This document shows positions 1-14,544 of a stretch of DNA of 64,000 nt, one piece after another. Under the pieces are notes generated by a model. The model had not been told where the DNA came from. It did no database searches and saw nothing but the letters and a program-made list of their open reading frames with translations. Source of the stretch: Atrichornis clamosus. Taxonomy: Eukaryota; Chordata; Aves; Passeriformes; Menuridae. The position numbers were made by a program, and so were the translations under genes. Location: NCBI GenBank assembly GCA_013400975.1, contig WBMZ01002687.1:146125-210124 (forward strand). Reading direction: 5' to 3'. The number at the start of each line of letters is the position of its first letter. Position 1 is the stretch's first letter.

Positions 1-1181
1 AGAAAGAGTAGCAACAAATGAAGATCAGCTAATTGGGAACAATGCCTTTCTTATTTCTTAGCTGCTAGAATTCTTGTACTGAATGCAATGTACTTGTAGT
101 GAAATAAATCTACAGATTAAGTGAAACTATAGTAAAGAAAAACTTTATTAAAGGTGGAATATTAAAACGTGTAATATTTTAAAATTTCATATGTTCTCCC
201 ATATATCTGGCCTTTGCCAGTTCTAAGCCATTTTCCACATAGGTGGACAGGTTCACTGAATCATAGTTATTCACAAATCAAAATTTTTTAAATTCCTCTG
301 TTTTGGAAAATCTACAATACCTTCAACAGGTTCCTTCTCTATTTTTTCCAGCAAGATGGGGTTTTTTTGTAGATAGCAGACTGGATCTCTTTTCCTCTAT
401 CTTGTTCTTTCTCTCCTTTCTCTTACTACAAAATATGTGATAGGATTTTTATCTCCACTCCGCTAGGATTTACAGTTCTTTGTCACTGATCTTTTCCTAA
501 GCTGTGAGGCCATTCATATCGCCTTCTATACCTGGTGAGATGGTTTATAATAAATAGACATCTATTGACTGCTCCCTTATTTTTATTTCATATGATAGAT
601 TTCCACTGTGTTACTAGATCCTTAAATACTGCTCCGATGGTTTAACAAATTCAAAAATTTTCACTTTGCTTTTCTTTATGACTACATTGAAAAAAACTCT
701 AGGTTCACTTACACCCAAGGTAGACTAGAAAATCAATTTCACTGTTGCAGATTATTATGGCATTGCTTTTTGTACTTGAGTTGAAACCTCATTTCAAAGA
801 AAAGGTGTAAAAGGATCAAATTTTTAAAAAGAGTATTTTAGTAAATGCCTCAATTATTTTCAAGCTTCTGTTAGGACTTTTCACTATCATTATACCTGCC
901 TAATGATTTTCAATTTAAAAATTACAACAAATCACCTATGATCAATTCACTACATACAATTTAATGTAGAGAAAATATCGGCGCTTATCTGATTATGGTG
1001 ACCTACTGAAGTACTGAGTATTTTGAGACAGATAACTAATGTTTTTTGATGCACTCAGTGAATAGTCTTCCACGTGACTCAAACACTACTAAAGCAAACA
1101 GCTTCATGTATGAACTACTTAATCCTTCTAAGAAGCACAAAGTGTTCTGTTGCAGCAGTTTGAGTTCAACTGGCACAGCCT

Positions 1182-1218
1182 AATTTATGCTTTAAGACAG
1201 TCTGATCAGACATAAATT
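1182..1218. repeat. Overlapping inverted repeats
   Basis: AATTTATG (1182-1189) and CATAAATT (1211-1218) are inverted copies. Just inside the right arm lies the perfect 12-bp palindrome GTCTGATCAGAC (1200-1211). Confidence 0.85.
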
Positions 1219-2834
1219 TTAGATATGACAAAGCCTCTGTGAGTTCTCTAGAATACTCAGATACCTTACTGTAAATAATTGATCACAACACATGAAATGA
1301 CTTTTTAGAATTCTTTTGTTACTATTTCGTTATTGTCATCTATTTGCCCTTGACATTGTTCTGTGTTGAACCCGAACTGATTTCATGCTGATTTTCTGTC
1401 AGTGTAACCTCACTAAGCCAGATTTACTGCCACTTTGCAGCTGTTTTGTTCTACTGCTGCAATGCAAAGCAACCTTTAACTGTTTTAGTAACAACTTTAG
1501 CAGGGTTTACAACTATCTTGAATAAGAAACCAGCAAAAATATGCATGCTAGTGGCACTGGTGAAGAGATTGTTGATGATTACCACCAATGTTAACTAACA
1601 ACCATGTCCTTTATTTTTAAGCATATATAAAGTTGTTTGGCAATAACACCTTTTTAGTCTCTATATTATGATTTTTAAACACTGTACAATTTTTTTTCAT
1701 TGTTTCTTATTTGCACACTATGGATTTCTCTGGCAGTAACTGGAGGCTGAAATCCTGGCTCCCTTATATCAACGTTCATGCAGAAGCTCCAGTTGCACTC
1801 AACAGCACTTTACTTAGAAATGCAACAAATAAGAAGCCCTCCAAATCTTAAAAAAATATCTACATGTATTTTCTTCTTGTATGAATTCATAGAGAGAAGA
1901 GAATTATTTAATTTGCTGACTCTAACCCAAATTCTTAGACTGTTTGAATTACAGTTACAAATCTCCTATCTGGCAAGCAGGTGAGAGGGTAACAGATACA
2001 TGAACTAGAAATTTTACCGATAAAAAGATACCATTCAGATGGCTACACATTTGTGTGTTCTAGTAGGTCAAAGCAGTGGCATATTAAGTTCTTACTCACC
2101 ACAAATAGAGCAAACAGAGGAAACTTTTCTTCATCTACACTAGTGCAATTACAGAGATGCCAAAGCAGAAAGCCACATTCAAAGTGCCATTTTTGCACAC
2201 TTGATTATAACTGCAATGCCCATAAAAAATAGACTGCAAAGTCTACAAAAATTTTGCCTCCACAGTCTTAAGTCAGATCTACTCAACTATTACCAGAATT
2301 ATGCATTTCATAACTACCGCCCCTGCAAAGTCACACATGGGCAACACAAAGCCAAGGCACTGCCATTTCGGGCTGGTGAACAAAGCAGCATGAACATTCA
2401 TGTTCCTCTCATCACAGAATAGTTTGCCTTAAATATTAAGATCTTCAGATAACCATAAGATTCCAGATTCCAGAGCTTTACAAATCAGGTTCAGAAACAA
2501 AGTACAGCAAAGTTCATGTCTGCATAGAAATAATCTGTGTATTGACCTTCCTTCTGACATAGTAAACAATTCAGAACAAGTAGCTAGCTCTTAAACCCAA
2601 ATGCAGAAAACATGGAATGACTGGTAAAATCTTTTTACGTCACATGCTTAAAAAAATTAACCCAGCCACAGTTCAACAAATCTTATCTGCAAAATAAATA
2701 GAGAAAAAATAGGTAAATGAATACCAGCATGTTTGTGGGTTTGCTTCATTTTTGGTAACAGCAGCTAGTTTAGATTCTGTTTGCTGTCCCCTATCCAGCA
2801 GTGAGAGCTCTATTACAAAAGAAAAGAAAAATTC

Positions 2835-2850
2835 TATATCTATAGATATA
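2835..2850. repeat. 16-bp perfect AT palindrome
   Basis: TATATCTATAGATATA equals its own reverse complement, in an AT-rich patch running to about 2865. Confidence 0.9.
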
Positions 2851-2981
2851 CATATATAGATATGAGTGTATTAGTTTTAAAATAACCAAACAATAAAGAG
2901 CTACTTTTCAGTTCCTACTTTCAATATACTTCCCTGTTGACTTTCTATGAAGTTGTTATCCTGTCACAACAAAATGTTAAA

Positions 2982-3006
2982 GGGAGAAAGGGAAAGGGAG
3001 TGTGGG
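2982..3006 (+). other. G-quadruplex motif in a polypurine tract
   Basis: Four GGG runs (2982, 2990, 2996, 3004) with loops of 5, 3 and 5 bases, inside a purine-rich stretch of about 2980-3030. Two more GGG runs follow at 3023 and 3028. Confidence 0.6.
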
Positions 3007-4822
3007 AAGGAATAAAGGCTAAGGGAAGGGTTCCTATGGGTTTTGGAAGAGAGTATGACTCAGAGAACATTTGAGATCCGGAGTTAGAAATTGCCATCTG
3101 TTGATGGAATGGTGCTCTGGAGGTGCTAAAATAACACAGTGGCAGTCACCCTAAACACAGAGTATATTAATTTTTCACAGCTCACTCACAGACTCTTGAA
3201 TATTTTGAAAATGAAAATACCCATATGTTCAAGAAGTATGTTCCACTTGAGCTTGAACAAACTTACCCTTTTATGCTAAGTTATAGAGTACGGAAAATTC
3301 CCCACTTTTATTTCATTAAAAAGCAAGAAATCAAGGTGATTTCAGAGCTCAGTGAAGTTTCTTCTTTTATTTGTAAATTCCTTTTCTCTTTTTTTTGTCT
3401 ATGTGGCTTTACTCTTTTACAGTTTGGTAATTGATACAATAGGAAACTCAGGATACCCAAAGAGATACATATTTAGTAAATGGTTTGTGAATACCATGTA
3501 ACTCATGGACATGTTTGAGAAGATTTAAAACAGCTGTTCAGGAATCTGAAGAATGAGCACTATGTAATAGGTTTCTCCTTACATGTAAAGGAGAAAGTAA
3601 AGAGTCCTAGATAATTTTCTGATCTCAAGACTTAAACCAATGGAAAATCTTTTATTGACCATAGCAGAAATCTGATTCACTGCTTATTTTGTTTCTATTA
3701 TTGTTATAAACATTTAATTATTTCCCAAGCTTGGATTGCCAAATGGTACTTTCCCAGAAATACTAATATATTACATAAAATATTTTATAGGATTGAGTTA
3801 CAAAATCTAGATATAAATTTCCAAAATGTCATTCTTTGAATGCAGTGAAATGTGGCATTTTGGATCAAAAAATTAGAGTAAGAGGATTTCCATAATTCTT
3901 ATTTTTTCAGAAGGTCCCCAACTAGTACATAGTTAATACAAAACATAAAAAACACAGCTCTGTCCTGCCTTTCAAACCATAAGGAAAAAGAATAATTAAT
4001 GGGAACAAGTGTTTGCATGTAATTAATCAGATTCATGAAGGACGCTTCTGAAATCTCAGGTAGTGACAGCACTTCATCCTTCTCAAGCCTGCCTGAGAGC
4101 TACTGCTCTATTTACTTACTAAAGTAGGAACATCAGTCTCTTAATTACTTTAAAAATAATTAGCTTTTTCTACTTGCTGATGTTTTAAACCAGAAATTAT
4201 TATAAATTCCACAGCAGAATATTTCATCTGCAATATGCATATGACGTTTAATATAGCAATGGATTAAGCACTTGCTGAAATGACATTTTATATGTTTGAA
4301 TACTTCATTTACAATGAGCAATGGATATTAGTAGGCAAACATCAAATGAATGAGATCTCATGGGGTTTTATCAAAACAGAAACAGTAGCATTTTACTAAC
4401 ATGTATTTCTGTGGTACACTTTGCAGGAATCTTTTGACTGTGATCATCACACCTGTGAGTTACTATACCAAGGAGCTGCTCATAGTTCAGATATTGTCTC
4501 CATTATCTTATTGAGATAAATATTCTGGTCCATATTTGGTACTGGGGATGTACTTCATAGAACCATACTTTCAAGCTTTTACATACTATAGAAGTGTGCT
4601 TTGCAACATCTCCTCTGATCTGATACAGGACTAGTACTTATTATAAACGTGGATTGTTTCTAAGCCTATCCTTCCTACAGTCACCTTTAATTTACCAAAC
4701 TCCTTAAAAGAACTCTTTTGGAAAATATTTAAGAGAGACCAGTATGCAGCTACCAATACATCTGGTTTAGGAATGAGAATAGTGCTTACTAAAATCAAAG
4801 GATGTTGCATGCAGGAAGAACG

Positions 4823-4903
4823 AATCATAGAATCACAGAATCATTAATGTTGAAAAAGACCTCTAAGATGATTGGGTACAACCACTAACCTAATGCTGAC
4901 ATG
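4823..4903 (-). mobile_element. CR1 LINE 3' end
   Basis: AATCATAGAATCACAGAATC followed by GTTGAAAAAGACCTCTAAGA and TGATTGGGTACAACC, the reverse complement of the CR1 3' terminus. About 80 bp and diverged. Confidence 0.85.
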
Positions 4904-7900
4904 CTTTCATACAAGCAAAAACTGAGGTACGACAGAATTAGATGGCTTGGTTATGATCACATGTCACATGCCAGATGCAGGATGAGATGACAAATGTTCT
5001 GACTTTAGCCTTAACCATGGGGAAAAACAGTCTTTTAAAGGATAACAGTGTGTATGTGCCTTCAGCAATGTCTCACATGAATAGTGTCCCCTAGAAATTG
5101 CAAACAAGTTATAGGAACTCTATTGAAAACTGATATTTGAGCCCTAAAAAACTAACCATTCTTCTTACTAAATAGAAATAAATTGCTTATAACTTCCATG
5201 TTCCCACAGGAGGCCGGGATATAGAAAATGAAAGACATTTTCTCCTCCTCAGGCAGCTGTAAACAGAGCCCACCAGACAAGTACAAACAGCTTACACTTG
5301 CATTCTTCATTAAGATTAATAGATTCAAAAGCCAGATGGGAACGCTATAGCTCACTCTGGTCTTCCACCTAACACTTGGCCTTTCCCTGAATTCATCCTG
5401 GTGTCAAATTTAATTACTGTGATTTGATCTTATTTCTTTTTAATTTCTAGTGGCTAAATATACAGCAAAAACCTATATGAGTTGTTCCAACAACTTTTCA
5501 GCTAAACGTATTGGCTGAACTTTTCTCGTTCCAACTTCCACGTGCTGGATCTTATTATACAGTAGGGTCACCCCTCTACCTCCAGTATCATTATTTTTCT
5601 TTTCTACCAGTATCAGCCCAAAAGAAATGTTGTCATACATTCTGTTCACAAATCAGAAATGAATCACATTTTAAAACAGCCTACAATGTCTTATTGCTTA
5701 TACAGAGATAAAGTCTTTGAAAAGTGGTTTCATTTTTCACAGAAAATTACTAGGAGTAGAAATCTATAAATACAATAATTGCCTCCTCCCTCAGGGCCAG
5801 TTTGCATTTCATACTCATCCAAGTTCACAAAACAAGTCCAAAAGAACAACCAACTTTCTGCTTGTCATACAAGAATTAATCACAGACACACACTTTTTTG
5901 TCCAACAAGCTACTACAGGGGGAAGATATGGTGCTCACAAATAATGCATGGCATAAGAATTTTGAATATTATTCTAGCTCATTTTATGCTTTCTTCAATG
6001 AAATAACAACATGTAAGATAGAACACTAAAATGGTTGAACTTCGATTAATTTTAGAAAGTGAGGCAAAACGAATCAGCTGTTACGTGCTTATTATGCCTC
6101 ACATTTTTACCTTACGTGGCTCAAGAAGCAGCACTGTAGTGCCCAGGCATGGCAGGGCATCACTTCATGTGTTTTCAGCAGATGGAGGAGGTCTGCTATG
6201 TCACCATGGAAGCACCATATCTGGAAAGATATAAACTTTTTTCTGGATTTTCTTCATTTTCTCTGGTAATTACAGTACCTTTTAGCCACAGTGAAGTACC
6301 TTCTCATTAATAGGGAGTTCACTCACACCACGAGTTTCACACTACTCACTCTTTACCTGCAGAGCGTCTGTCCAAGGCTCACAGACAAATGCTTTAGTGC
6401 TCTGTGACTAAATTACTATTCACTTAAAGGTAAAATCATTTTTTATTAGCAATATCTTTTCATACAACCATGTTACAATTATCCTTTGAAATCTGGAGGG
6501 AGCACTCTGTACTCATCAATGCAACGAGGCACGATTTCTTATATAATTAGTTGGATAGGAGGTGTCTAGAAGACATTTTTTCCCTTAAAAAGCAATCAGT
6601 AAATTACTGAATAGCCCTCTGCTCTAACCATGGATTTTTTTCACATCATATTCATATCTAGAGGAATAGACGCTCTCACAAATGCAGGATGATGATGAAG
6701 AGAGCTGGCAAAAGAAGCAGCTGGGCTGTGAAGGGGGTTTTTATTAAGAGAAACTTGACTGTCTGACATGGCAATAATACAAACAATGATTGCTCTGAGG
6801 AAATTACTTTCTATAATCATATTTTCTCGTTGTAAGATTATTGTACCATCAAAGTCTCCTTTTCAAGGAACTGAGCATAGTCAGTTTGGGGTTTTTTTTT
6901 TTGCTTGTGCAGGTTAGAAGTACTAACAGAAGAACTAGAACCTACAATAATCCAACTTCTCAAATGCTGACCCCAGACACTGTGGCAGATCCCCTTGTCA
7001 TGTAGCTTTCTAGGCCCAAAATATTTGCTGAGATGGAGGAGATGTGGTAGGGGATGAATAGTGGAGGATCATATTCTTCCTTATTTTGTAGTGCATTGAT
7101 TAACACATCTAAGAGTCTTCAAAATCATGTTGTTCATGAGCACTTGCGTTTTTCTTTGAAAGAAGTTTGAGTGGGCCTGTTTAGTGGACGAGGAGTGAAG
7201 AAACTGGAACTACTGCAAGGATTTCTACCTGGCTGTGAGAGGGCTTATTTGTCTGTCAAAGATCATTACCTCAGGGACCAGGCATGACTATCATAATTTA
7301 CATATCAGCATACAGCCTCCAAATGACATTTTTCCTTAGTTGTAACTTTTGAAAAATAAGGCAGGAAGGAAGACAGCTGGAACACCTAAGGAAGAAGCCA
7401 GAGGCATAGTCTGATCAGCAAGATCAAAACTATACCAGATGCTTTATTTGTCAACACATATCATATCTATATCCGTGATCTCTGCCACATTACCTGAAGC
7501 AACAGAATATAAACAAGTAAGTATTGTTCAGTCATCAGGGTTGAGTTGGGCTATTAACATTGATGAAAAAACCCAAAACATTTTTAACAAAGTCAGTCTT
7601 GCTAGGTTTGAGAATGTATGCTCTTTGAGGATGTGGGAGGACTTGAAGATATTTCAATTAAAGAAGGAATTTTTTTAATTGAATTTTTTGCTCTTGATGA
7701 GGGTTTTGGGTTTTGTTGGGACAGGATGGGGAGGGTGTGCTAATTTGTTTGTTTTATTTATTTTGTTTTGGTGGGTTTGGGGGTTTGGGTTGTTAGGTTT
7801 TTTGTATAGTCAGAGCATAGTCAAGTCTCCCAGCTGACAGCTTCTAGATTTGTATTTTATAATAAAATGGGAAAAACAAATATTACCTAAATAAAATATC

Positions 7901-8715
7901 ATCTGTAGTTCAAGATATATTGCCTCACTTTTTGCACAGTACTAGTCTTTCACCTTTCTCATATCCTTGATTTTATTTTTTACAGAATGTCTTAATTTCA
8001 CCAGAATCATTGAAAACAATAATTTTAACTTGTGAAGGTTTCTTAGCCTTCACATCTGTAAAAAGATTTAAATGTTATTGGCCTGCTCTGAGTGCAGTCC
8101 TACCACTCTCGGAAGACTCTGCGTAATATTTGAACTTTCCTCAATGCTTCAGTTGAAAAGATACTTGTCTGTAAGTTTGATTACATTTCTCCCTGTAGTT
8201 TTTATTACCTCATAGTTGGTATCTTCATTTTCATTGAGGTTCAGAGAACTTAAAGGGCAGGTCTGAGAAAAAATATATTCCAAACTTAAAAGTTCAAATA
8301 GTTTTTTTGAGTTTCACTGACCTTTACTCTTGTTATATGATTAAATACTTCAAAATTTCAGCTCCGTGCAGTCTTTTAGAATTGTATAAAGTCCAGTCAT
8401 GCTTCTATAGTAATTTGTGTAAATCAAAGTAGGCATGCAAAAATGAATGACAAAGCTGAATTTACAATTGCATAATTCACCCTATCCATTATTTACTGAA
8501 GGTTCTCTGAAATGGCCAGAGTAGAATTTAGTAAAAGGTCCTATATCATACCAGAGAGAGCAAACATTTCTGAAAGGTTTTAAGTTCTCTTGCCAGAAAA
8601 CCTGATGAACAACTGTCCAAAAGAAAAAAATAATTTCAGAGATATAATATCACAGAATTTTCAAATTTAAGATATTACGGTTTTTATCTTCAGTGTGAAG
8701 ATATGCATCATATAT
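4904..8715. other. Intergenic, no gene seen
   Basis: AT-rich, with the G/T tract at 7.7 kb and a slightly GC-richer patch near 6.1-6.2 kb. No exon or repeat family recognised. Confidence 0.7.
7701..7789 (+). other. G/T-rich tract with G-quadruplex motif
   Basis: GGG runs at 7701, 7708, 7718, 7728 and 7733 (loops 4, 7, 7 and 1) form a canonical motif. A second cluster (7773, 7779-7783, 7787) with TTT spacers follows. The strand is almost free of C over the whole stretch. Confidence 0.65.
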
Positions 8716-8815
8716 TATAGAATCACAGAATCATAGAATGGTTTGAGTTGAATGGGACCTTAAATATCATTTAATTCCAACCCTCCTTCATGGTGTGTCT
8801 TGTCCTCTACCACGA
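8716..8815 (-). mobile_element. CR1 LINE 3' end
   Basis: AATCACAGAATCATAGAATG, GTTTGAGTTGAATGGGACCT and TAAATATCATTTAATTCCAA are the reverse complement of the CR1 3' end. It is the clearest copy in the window, about 100 bp, and the element lies on the minus strand. Confidence 0.9.
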
Positions 8816-11800
8816 ACATAGTTTATTTAAATATTGTAAAACCTAGAGGGATATTTGAGGAGTTTGATTTTTACGTTTTCTTGACATTTCTACAACTCAA
8901 AGAGGCATGAACAACCAGAGCAAGCTACATTTTACACTGAGGACACCAAAATAGTAAATAAAATGGTAAAATTCTCTGCAGTGGCACAGAGAAATCTCTC
9001 TCCTTTTCGGAGAACTCTAGTCTCAACATCATAGCCATCCTAAAACAAAAATGTTACATTCACATAGAAAAACATAATTTGCAAACATTTATAGGCATAA
9101 CCACAGAGAAAACAAGCACATTCTAGGAGTACATATAAGATGATGTGCCTTAAGGAAGAAAACTACAGATATGTGAAAACAGAGGAAGTCTTTTTCCAAA
9201 ACCTTAACAGTAGCACATCAATTTCCTTTTACAGGTATCTCTGCTCTTAAGTAAATAATGCATTTGGCCTTTTCTTGGAAATAGAAGACAGAATTAAAAA
9301 CTCAGTCATTACATTTACAAATACAAAAGGAAACTCTACCATTCACCTTAGCAACATCCACAAGCATGTCTGATTTTGTACACTGGTGCTCTGCAACAAC
9401 CAAAATTTTCAGTAGACATAATTATGGTTAAAATGGGACCCTTAAACTATTCCTGAAAGGAAACAAGCAAAACTCTTTGGGGACCATAGTCAGACCAGTG
9501 CTACATTTCTTCCAAAACTCTATATTAAATGATCCATATTGTAAAACTGTAACTGACGACACCAAGGGTGAAGTGAATTTCTATTTTGTGCTTTGCACAC
9601 AGTACACATACTCCACAATATGTCCATGAACCTAACCTTAACGTGATCCTTACTCTCTCACACTATAACTTTTGAAAGAAGTGACAAACTACAGCTCTAA
9701 GGAAACACAATTCTGCCAGATTCTTCAGCAGATGACAACATTATAAAGTATCCCTCTCCGAGTCCATAAGATACTGAGAGTGTGAGCGGTGTGCCTTCAC
9801 ATACTGTTAAAGTCGCAAACTAATAGAGCTACAAACAAGCCAAGTCTAATGCAAATACAAAGATAAAGAGAGAGCCTTGATTTGGAGAACAAAGCTCAGC
9901 CACAGGCAAAGCACACTGGGAGAAAGGGAGACTATGTACAATACATGTGTCTCTCAAATTTTCTTTTGTTTTAGTTAAATTATTTTTATTATGAAGACAG
10001 TATTTATAGCTACACTGAATTTCTTCAGAAGGATCTGAGCTATAAATGATTATGTTTATACAAAGTTTCCCTTTTTGCACTTAGAATGACCTCTAATTTA
10101 AATAGTTACAAGCAACTACTCTAAGTCTCATTATTGTACAAGTCATTCCTTTTTCCTACATCACTCCTCATTATTACCTCCACTAGGCTAATGTATTAAT
10201 AAATTTTTATCTGCAGCTGTGGTAAGCAAGGGAATAATTAAGTCATTATGCCTTTTGTCCTTATCAAGTCTTTAAACTGAAGTGAGTACAAGTTAAATCC
10301 CTACAGGTTTTTCAAATTTAGATCTATGGCCAGATCACAGCACGGAAGCCAATCCCTCAGATAAAAAATTGTGCTTGCACAGGCTAGATATGAGGACCCT
10401 GAAATTTTTTGAAGGTCAGCTTTTGATTTGATTACAAGCAAATTTTCCCCTCTAATTTTTCATATCACACTTCTCAAATATACTTCATTCCAAGAATCTG
10501 CATTGCAATGGAGGAGCTGCAGACAAATGAAGAATGTTGCAAATCATACCGCAACAACGAAAGGTAAAAGTCACATTAAAATTCACTGTGCTTCTCTGCA
10601 GGAATTTGTAGCAAAAATATGAGTAACGTAAGTTCACATGCATCTGAACTAAACTAGTCTCTGCTGTACACCCATCCATTAATGCAGGGAAACAGAGTGG
10701 TGCTTAAATAATGCATAGAAATTCCACAACTGCTCAGGACTGAAAACAGATACTAATACAAATAAATCAGTTCAATTCATAAAATGAAGACACGAAATGT
10801 ACAATTTCAAATCATAATTTTGTCAGAACAACAGAACTAACCTCTCTTCCAAAGTGAAAAAAAATTAAAATACAAATACACTGAATGATGCTGTGTCCTC
10901 AATAATGCATCTAAAATCAAGACTCCTGATACAAGCAATATGACTCACTTTAATACTAGCTCAAGGTTTTGTGAGAATAAATCTACTCCATTAGTGTAAT
11001 ATATGCAAGTGCCCAGGAGGTCTTTTACCCAGACACTGATTGAGCTTGACTTTGCTTATTTAGGAATGGGTCACTAACTCAGCATTATGGAAATGAGGGA
11101 AAATAGGAGAAGACACATGGGGCAGTCTCATCAGGAAAGGTGTATCGTTGTAATGTCATCTCGGTTTTGTGAGCTTTCAGTAATACACAATTGTTTCATA
11201 CATTTCTCACCTTTTTATTCCCCTTCATTTGTCTTCTGCTCCATTTAATTCTTTTTTGTTTCTCTTGCTTGCAGTTATACAATAATCTGATAGGAGATAG
11301 TTCTGCATGACAGCACACAAATTGCACAGTAGTTAGTCTCATCCTTGGTGTATCACTCCACAAATTTCAGAAACATTAAATGATCAATATTGTAAGAGTG
11401 CAACAAGATCAAAACGTGAAGAACAATAAACAAGATATGGCTTCAAGTCCAAATAATTCAAAATTAAAAAGCACAGCAGAGAAGTGAAAGTCAGAGGTAC
11501 TACTGGAAGGTGTATAAACCTGCACTGTAGGACCTTGCATGGCGATCGGACTGGTAAGCACACTACCTCTCTCCAGCAAAGGAACACTTCACCCTGGGGA
11601 GGAAGATAACACTCCCTGTCCACATTATTAATCAAGCCAGCATTATAGATTGCCATTGAGCCTTTTTTGTGAGGTCTCCATTTATGCCTTGAAGTGTGGA
11701 CTTTGATTTCCCTGATTTTATTTGGAATAATATTGATGGTAATAGAAATCTGGCATTTTCCCAAATCCAATCCAAGTATTATTTTGATAATGGAAACATA

Positions 11801-14544
11801 TTCCAGATCTATATTATGCACCATGTGAAAAAGACTGTGCTTTGTGAGATGGTGTATTATGTACATATCCCTTGGATATATTTCACAGATGTAGTTAATG
11901 AGGTTTTTAAAAATTTTTTAATGGCTAAATCTTTTCTCTTCTCACCTCCTGTGCCTTAAGTCAAAGTTTTCCAAGACAATTTTTATTTCAAATTCTGGAC
12001 AGCCTCGAAGAATCATTCTTTAAAAAAATGCCTCTCTGATATATATTTTCTCCCTCCCTTACTACATATGCATAATATTATATATAAGTAAAGAGAAAAG
12101 AGAAGATAATACTTCCCTTCCGTGAGTGATCTCCCTGGTCCTTATCTCAACTCATGAACCCTTCTTTATATTTTCTCTCCCCTGTTCAACTGCAGAGAGG
12201 AGTGAGAGAATAGCCTTAGTGGGTGCCTGGCATACAGCCAGCATCAACCCACTACAAGTTCACACACAACAATTAGTAAAGCTTCATGCCTACCTTAATA
12301 TCTTTTTTCACCCATGTTGCTGCCATCATCCACTTAAAAATAATGGCTGTTGTTAAACTAATGTAAAACAGCTAACAGTACATAGAGGGTATTTAAAATG
12401 AGATTTTGCTCTTGAGTTTGTGGTTGCTAAGAAAAATGATATTCAGGCTTTATACCATTTTGCATCCTTTTTTGATCCAAAGATTACACATTTCAGCTGA
12501 CATATCTTGAGACATATAAAAATATGGGGCATTTACACAAAACAAAGAATATATAAGGAATGCAGGGTGACAGTCCTGAAAACAATCACCTCTTTTTCTT
12601 GCCCATAATCACTGATGACACTGAGAGACTCTTGACTGGGGCCTGTAAAAGCCTGCTAAAGGGTTCCTATTTGTCTTTGTCAGGCAGACCTGCATTAAGA
12701 AAAAATGGAATGGTAATTATTGCATTCTGTAATTGCTATGCAAATTGTACACAGGTCTTCAAGTTGTTAGCTGAAAAAGTCTGAAATTCTCTTGCATTTG
12801 TGAGTTCCTGTGACAGGAGTCTTCTTTCCTAACCAGGGAGAAACCAGTCTCTCACAAGTTCTGTCTTTTTTTGCCCTTACGCAGTAAGGCAAACCTTGAT
12901 CTTTTTCTCTCTTGCATGCTCTATTGTTTATAAAATTTTGTTTCTAGAAACTAAGAAACAAATTCCAATTGAGTATCAACATTTCTTATACTTTTAGGGG
13001 AGACAAAATGTATCTTCACATCTTTTTATATAATTCATCTTTCTTTAAGTTGTAAAACTGTAAAAATATACGCTAGCTTTTCTAACATCTGAACTATGTA
13101 AACAAGGTGCTATTTCCACATGGTGCAATAACAGTGTCTTTGTGTGTGAGAGAGGGGTATATAATAAAATGGATGATGATTATGGGCTTGAAAAAGTCAG
13201 GAGAAATGAACTATTAATGGATGTAATTTTTAAGCAGACAGCTGTATCTTGAGGCAATCTCTAGCACTTCTATTTCAATTTGTTAAAATGTGTTCATCAT
13301 CTGATGAAATTGTTATAACACTATAAATTGTTCTTCCCATTTACCCCAAAGCAAAGAAGTCCTTAAATGCTGTGTCTGAGGCATTCAGAGGCCACACTGC
13401 TCTCCTTAAACCTGACAGAAAGTTACCTCAGTCACCTGGGTGAATGGTACCTACAACAAATATCCATAAAAAATTAATGAGAGTAGCTCTTTCTTCTTCC
13501 ATGGTTGGTGGTCCCTAGAGTTTCAACCCATATTTCTCCATTCAAGAAAATCAGTTACATTCCCTGGTTTTCCTTGAAGGACAGCAGATGTATTGGACTT
13601 GGAATGCCCTGTCATCACCCTGAACACAAGCTGCAAACCCAGCACTTGTTTCTGACAGGCAGAGTGACCCTTCCTCACAAGCACTGTGAGGCTCATGGGT
13701 CCGGTTTAGCACAAACACTCAACATGTTCAGAAACAGCAACTTGCGCTGTCCAAAGTGCTGAAGGATCAACATCACCGGGAAGATGTTTGTCTAGTAACG
13801 TGTGACTGGAAATGTCCTTTGATTTAGAGATTTGCCAAACCTGACAACGAAGACAACAAAGGAAAGAAGCAACATGTCTTCGATTTTGTCCGATTCAAGC
13901 TGTCCAGAGGGGAGAAGAGCAAATAGGAACCAAACAAAACTGTGACATTCCTATAGTATGCCAAAATAAAAACCTTTCTGAACAACCCTTTGTTGCTAAT
14001 TTTGTTTAAGGGCACATCACTTTTTATAGTTATGAATCCTTCAAGTTGTTTTAATGTAAAAATTTTAAAAAAAATAAAAACTGCTTCTGCTACATTTTAG
14101 TGAGGTATTCCTTTCAGCTGGAAGGGAAAGTGTCTGATTTCCAGTATTGTTCTCCTACCTTAAAGGAAAAAAATCTGCAAAACTCTGATTTCTGGCCTTT
14201 AGTGCAAATAAACAACAATACTTGTTATTTCTTCATCAGCTCTCCTCTGAATGCACCTGAATATGTTTAAAGGACAACTTGGTCTCTGTATCACCTGGGC
14301 AAAACATTCTTATTGTGTTTTAGTTTTAAAAGCTGATACACTAAGGGCGCACGTTTTGGAACTGAATGCCTAGAGCTTGACATCTACAATATATGATTGA
14401 GACATCTGAAAAATTAGCAAGAAGCTCATATTGTATACAGAGGGAGTACAGTAATTCATACAACCAGCCCAATTTTAGGTACTATGGCTATCCCTCATTA
14501 GATAATGAATCCAAACACACTTCCAGAGGTAGTGAATAAGCAAA
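8816..14544. other. Intergenic, one longer ORF of doubtful meaning
   Basis: AT-rich unique sequence. The only open frame of note is 160 codons on the minus strand (11866-11384), with no recognisable domain. Confidence 0.7.

Larger units (their letters stand above)
1..4822. other. Intergenic, no gene seen
   Basis: AT-rich sequence with only short chance open frames (up to 73 codons). It contains the inverted repeats at 1.2 kb, the AT palindrome at 2.8 kb and the polypurine tract at 3.0 kb. Confidence 0.7.
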
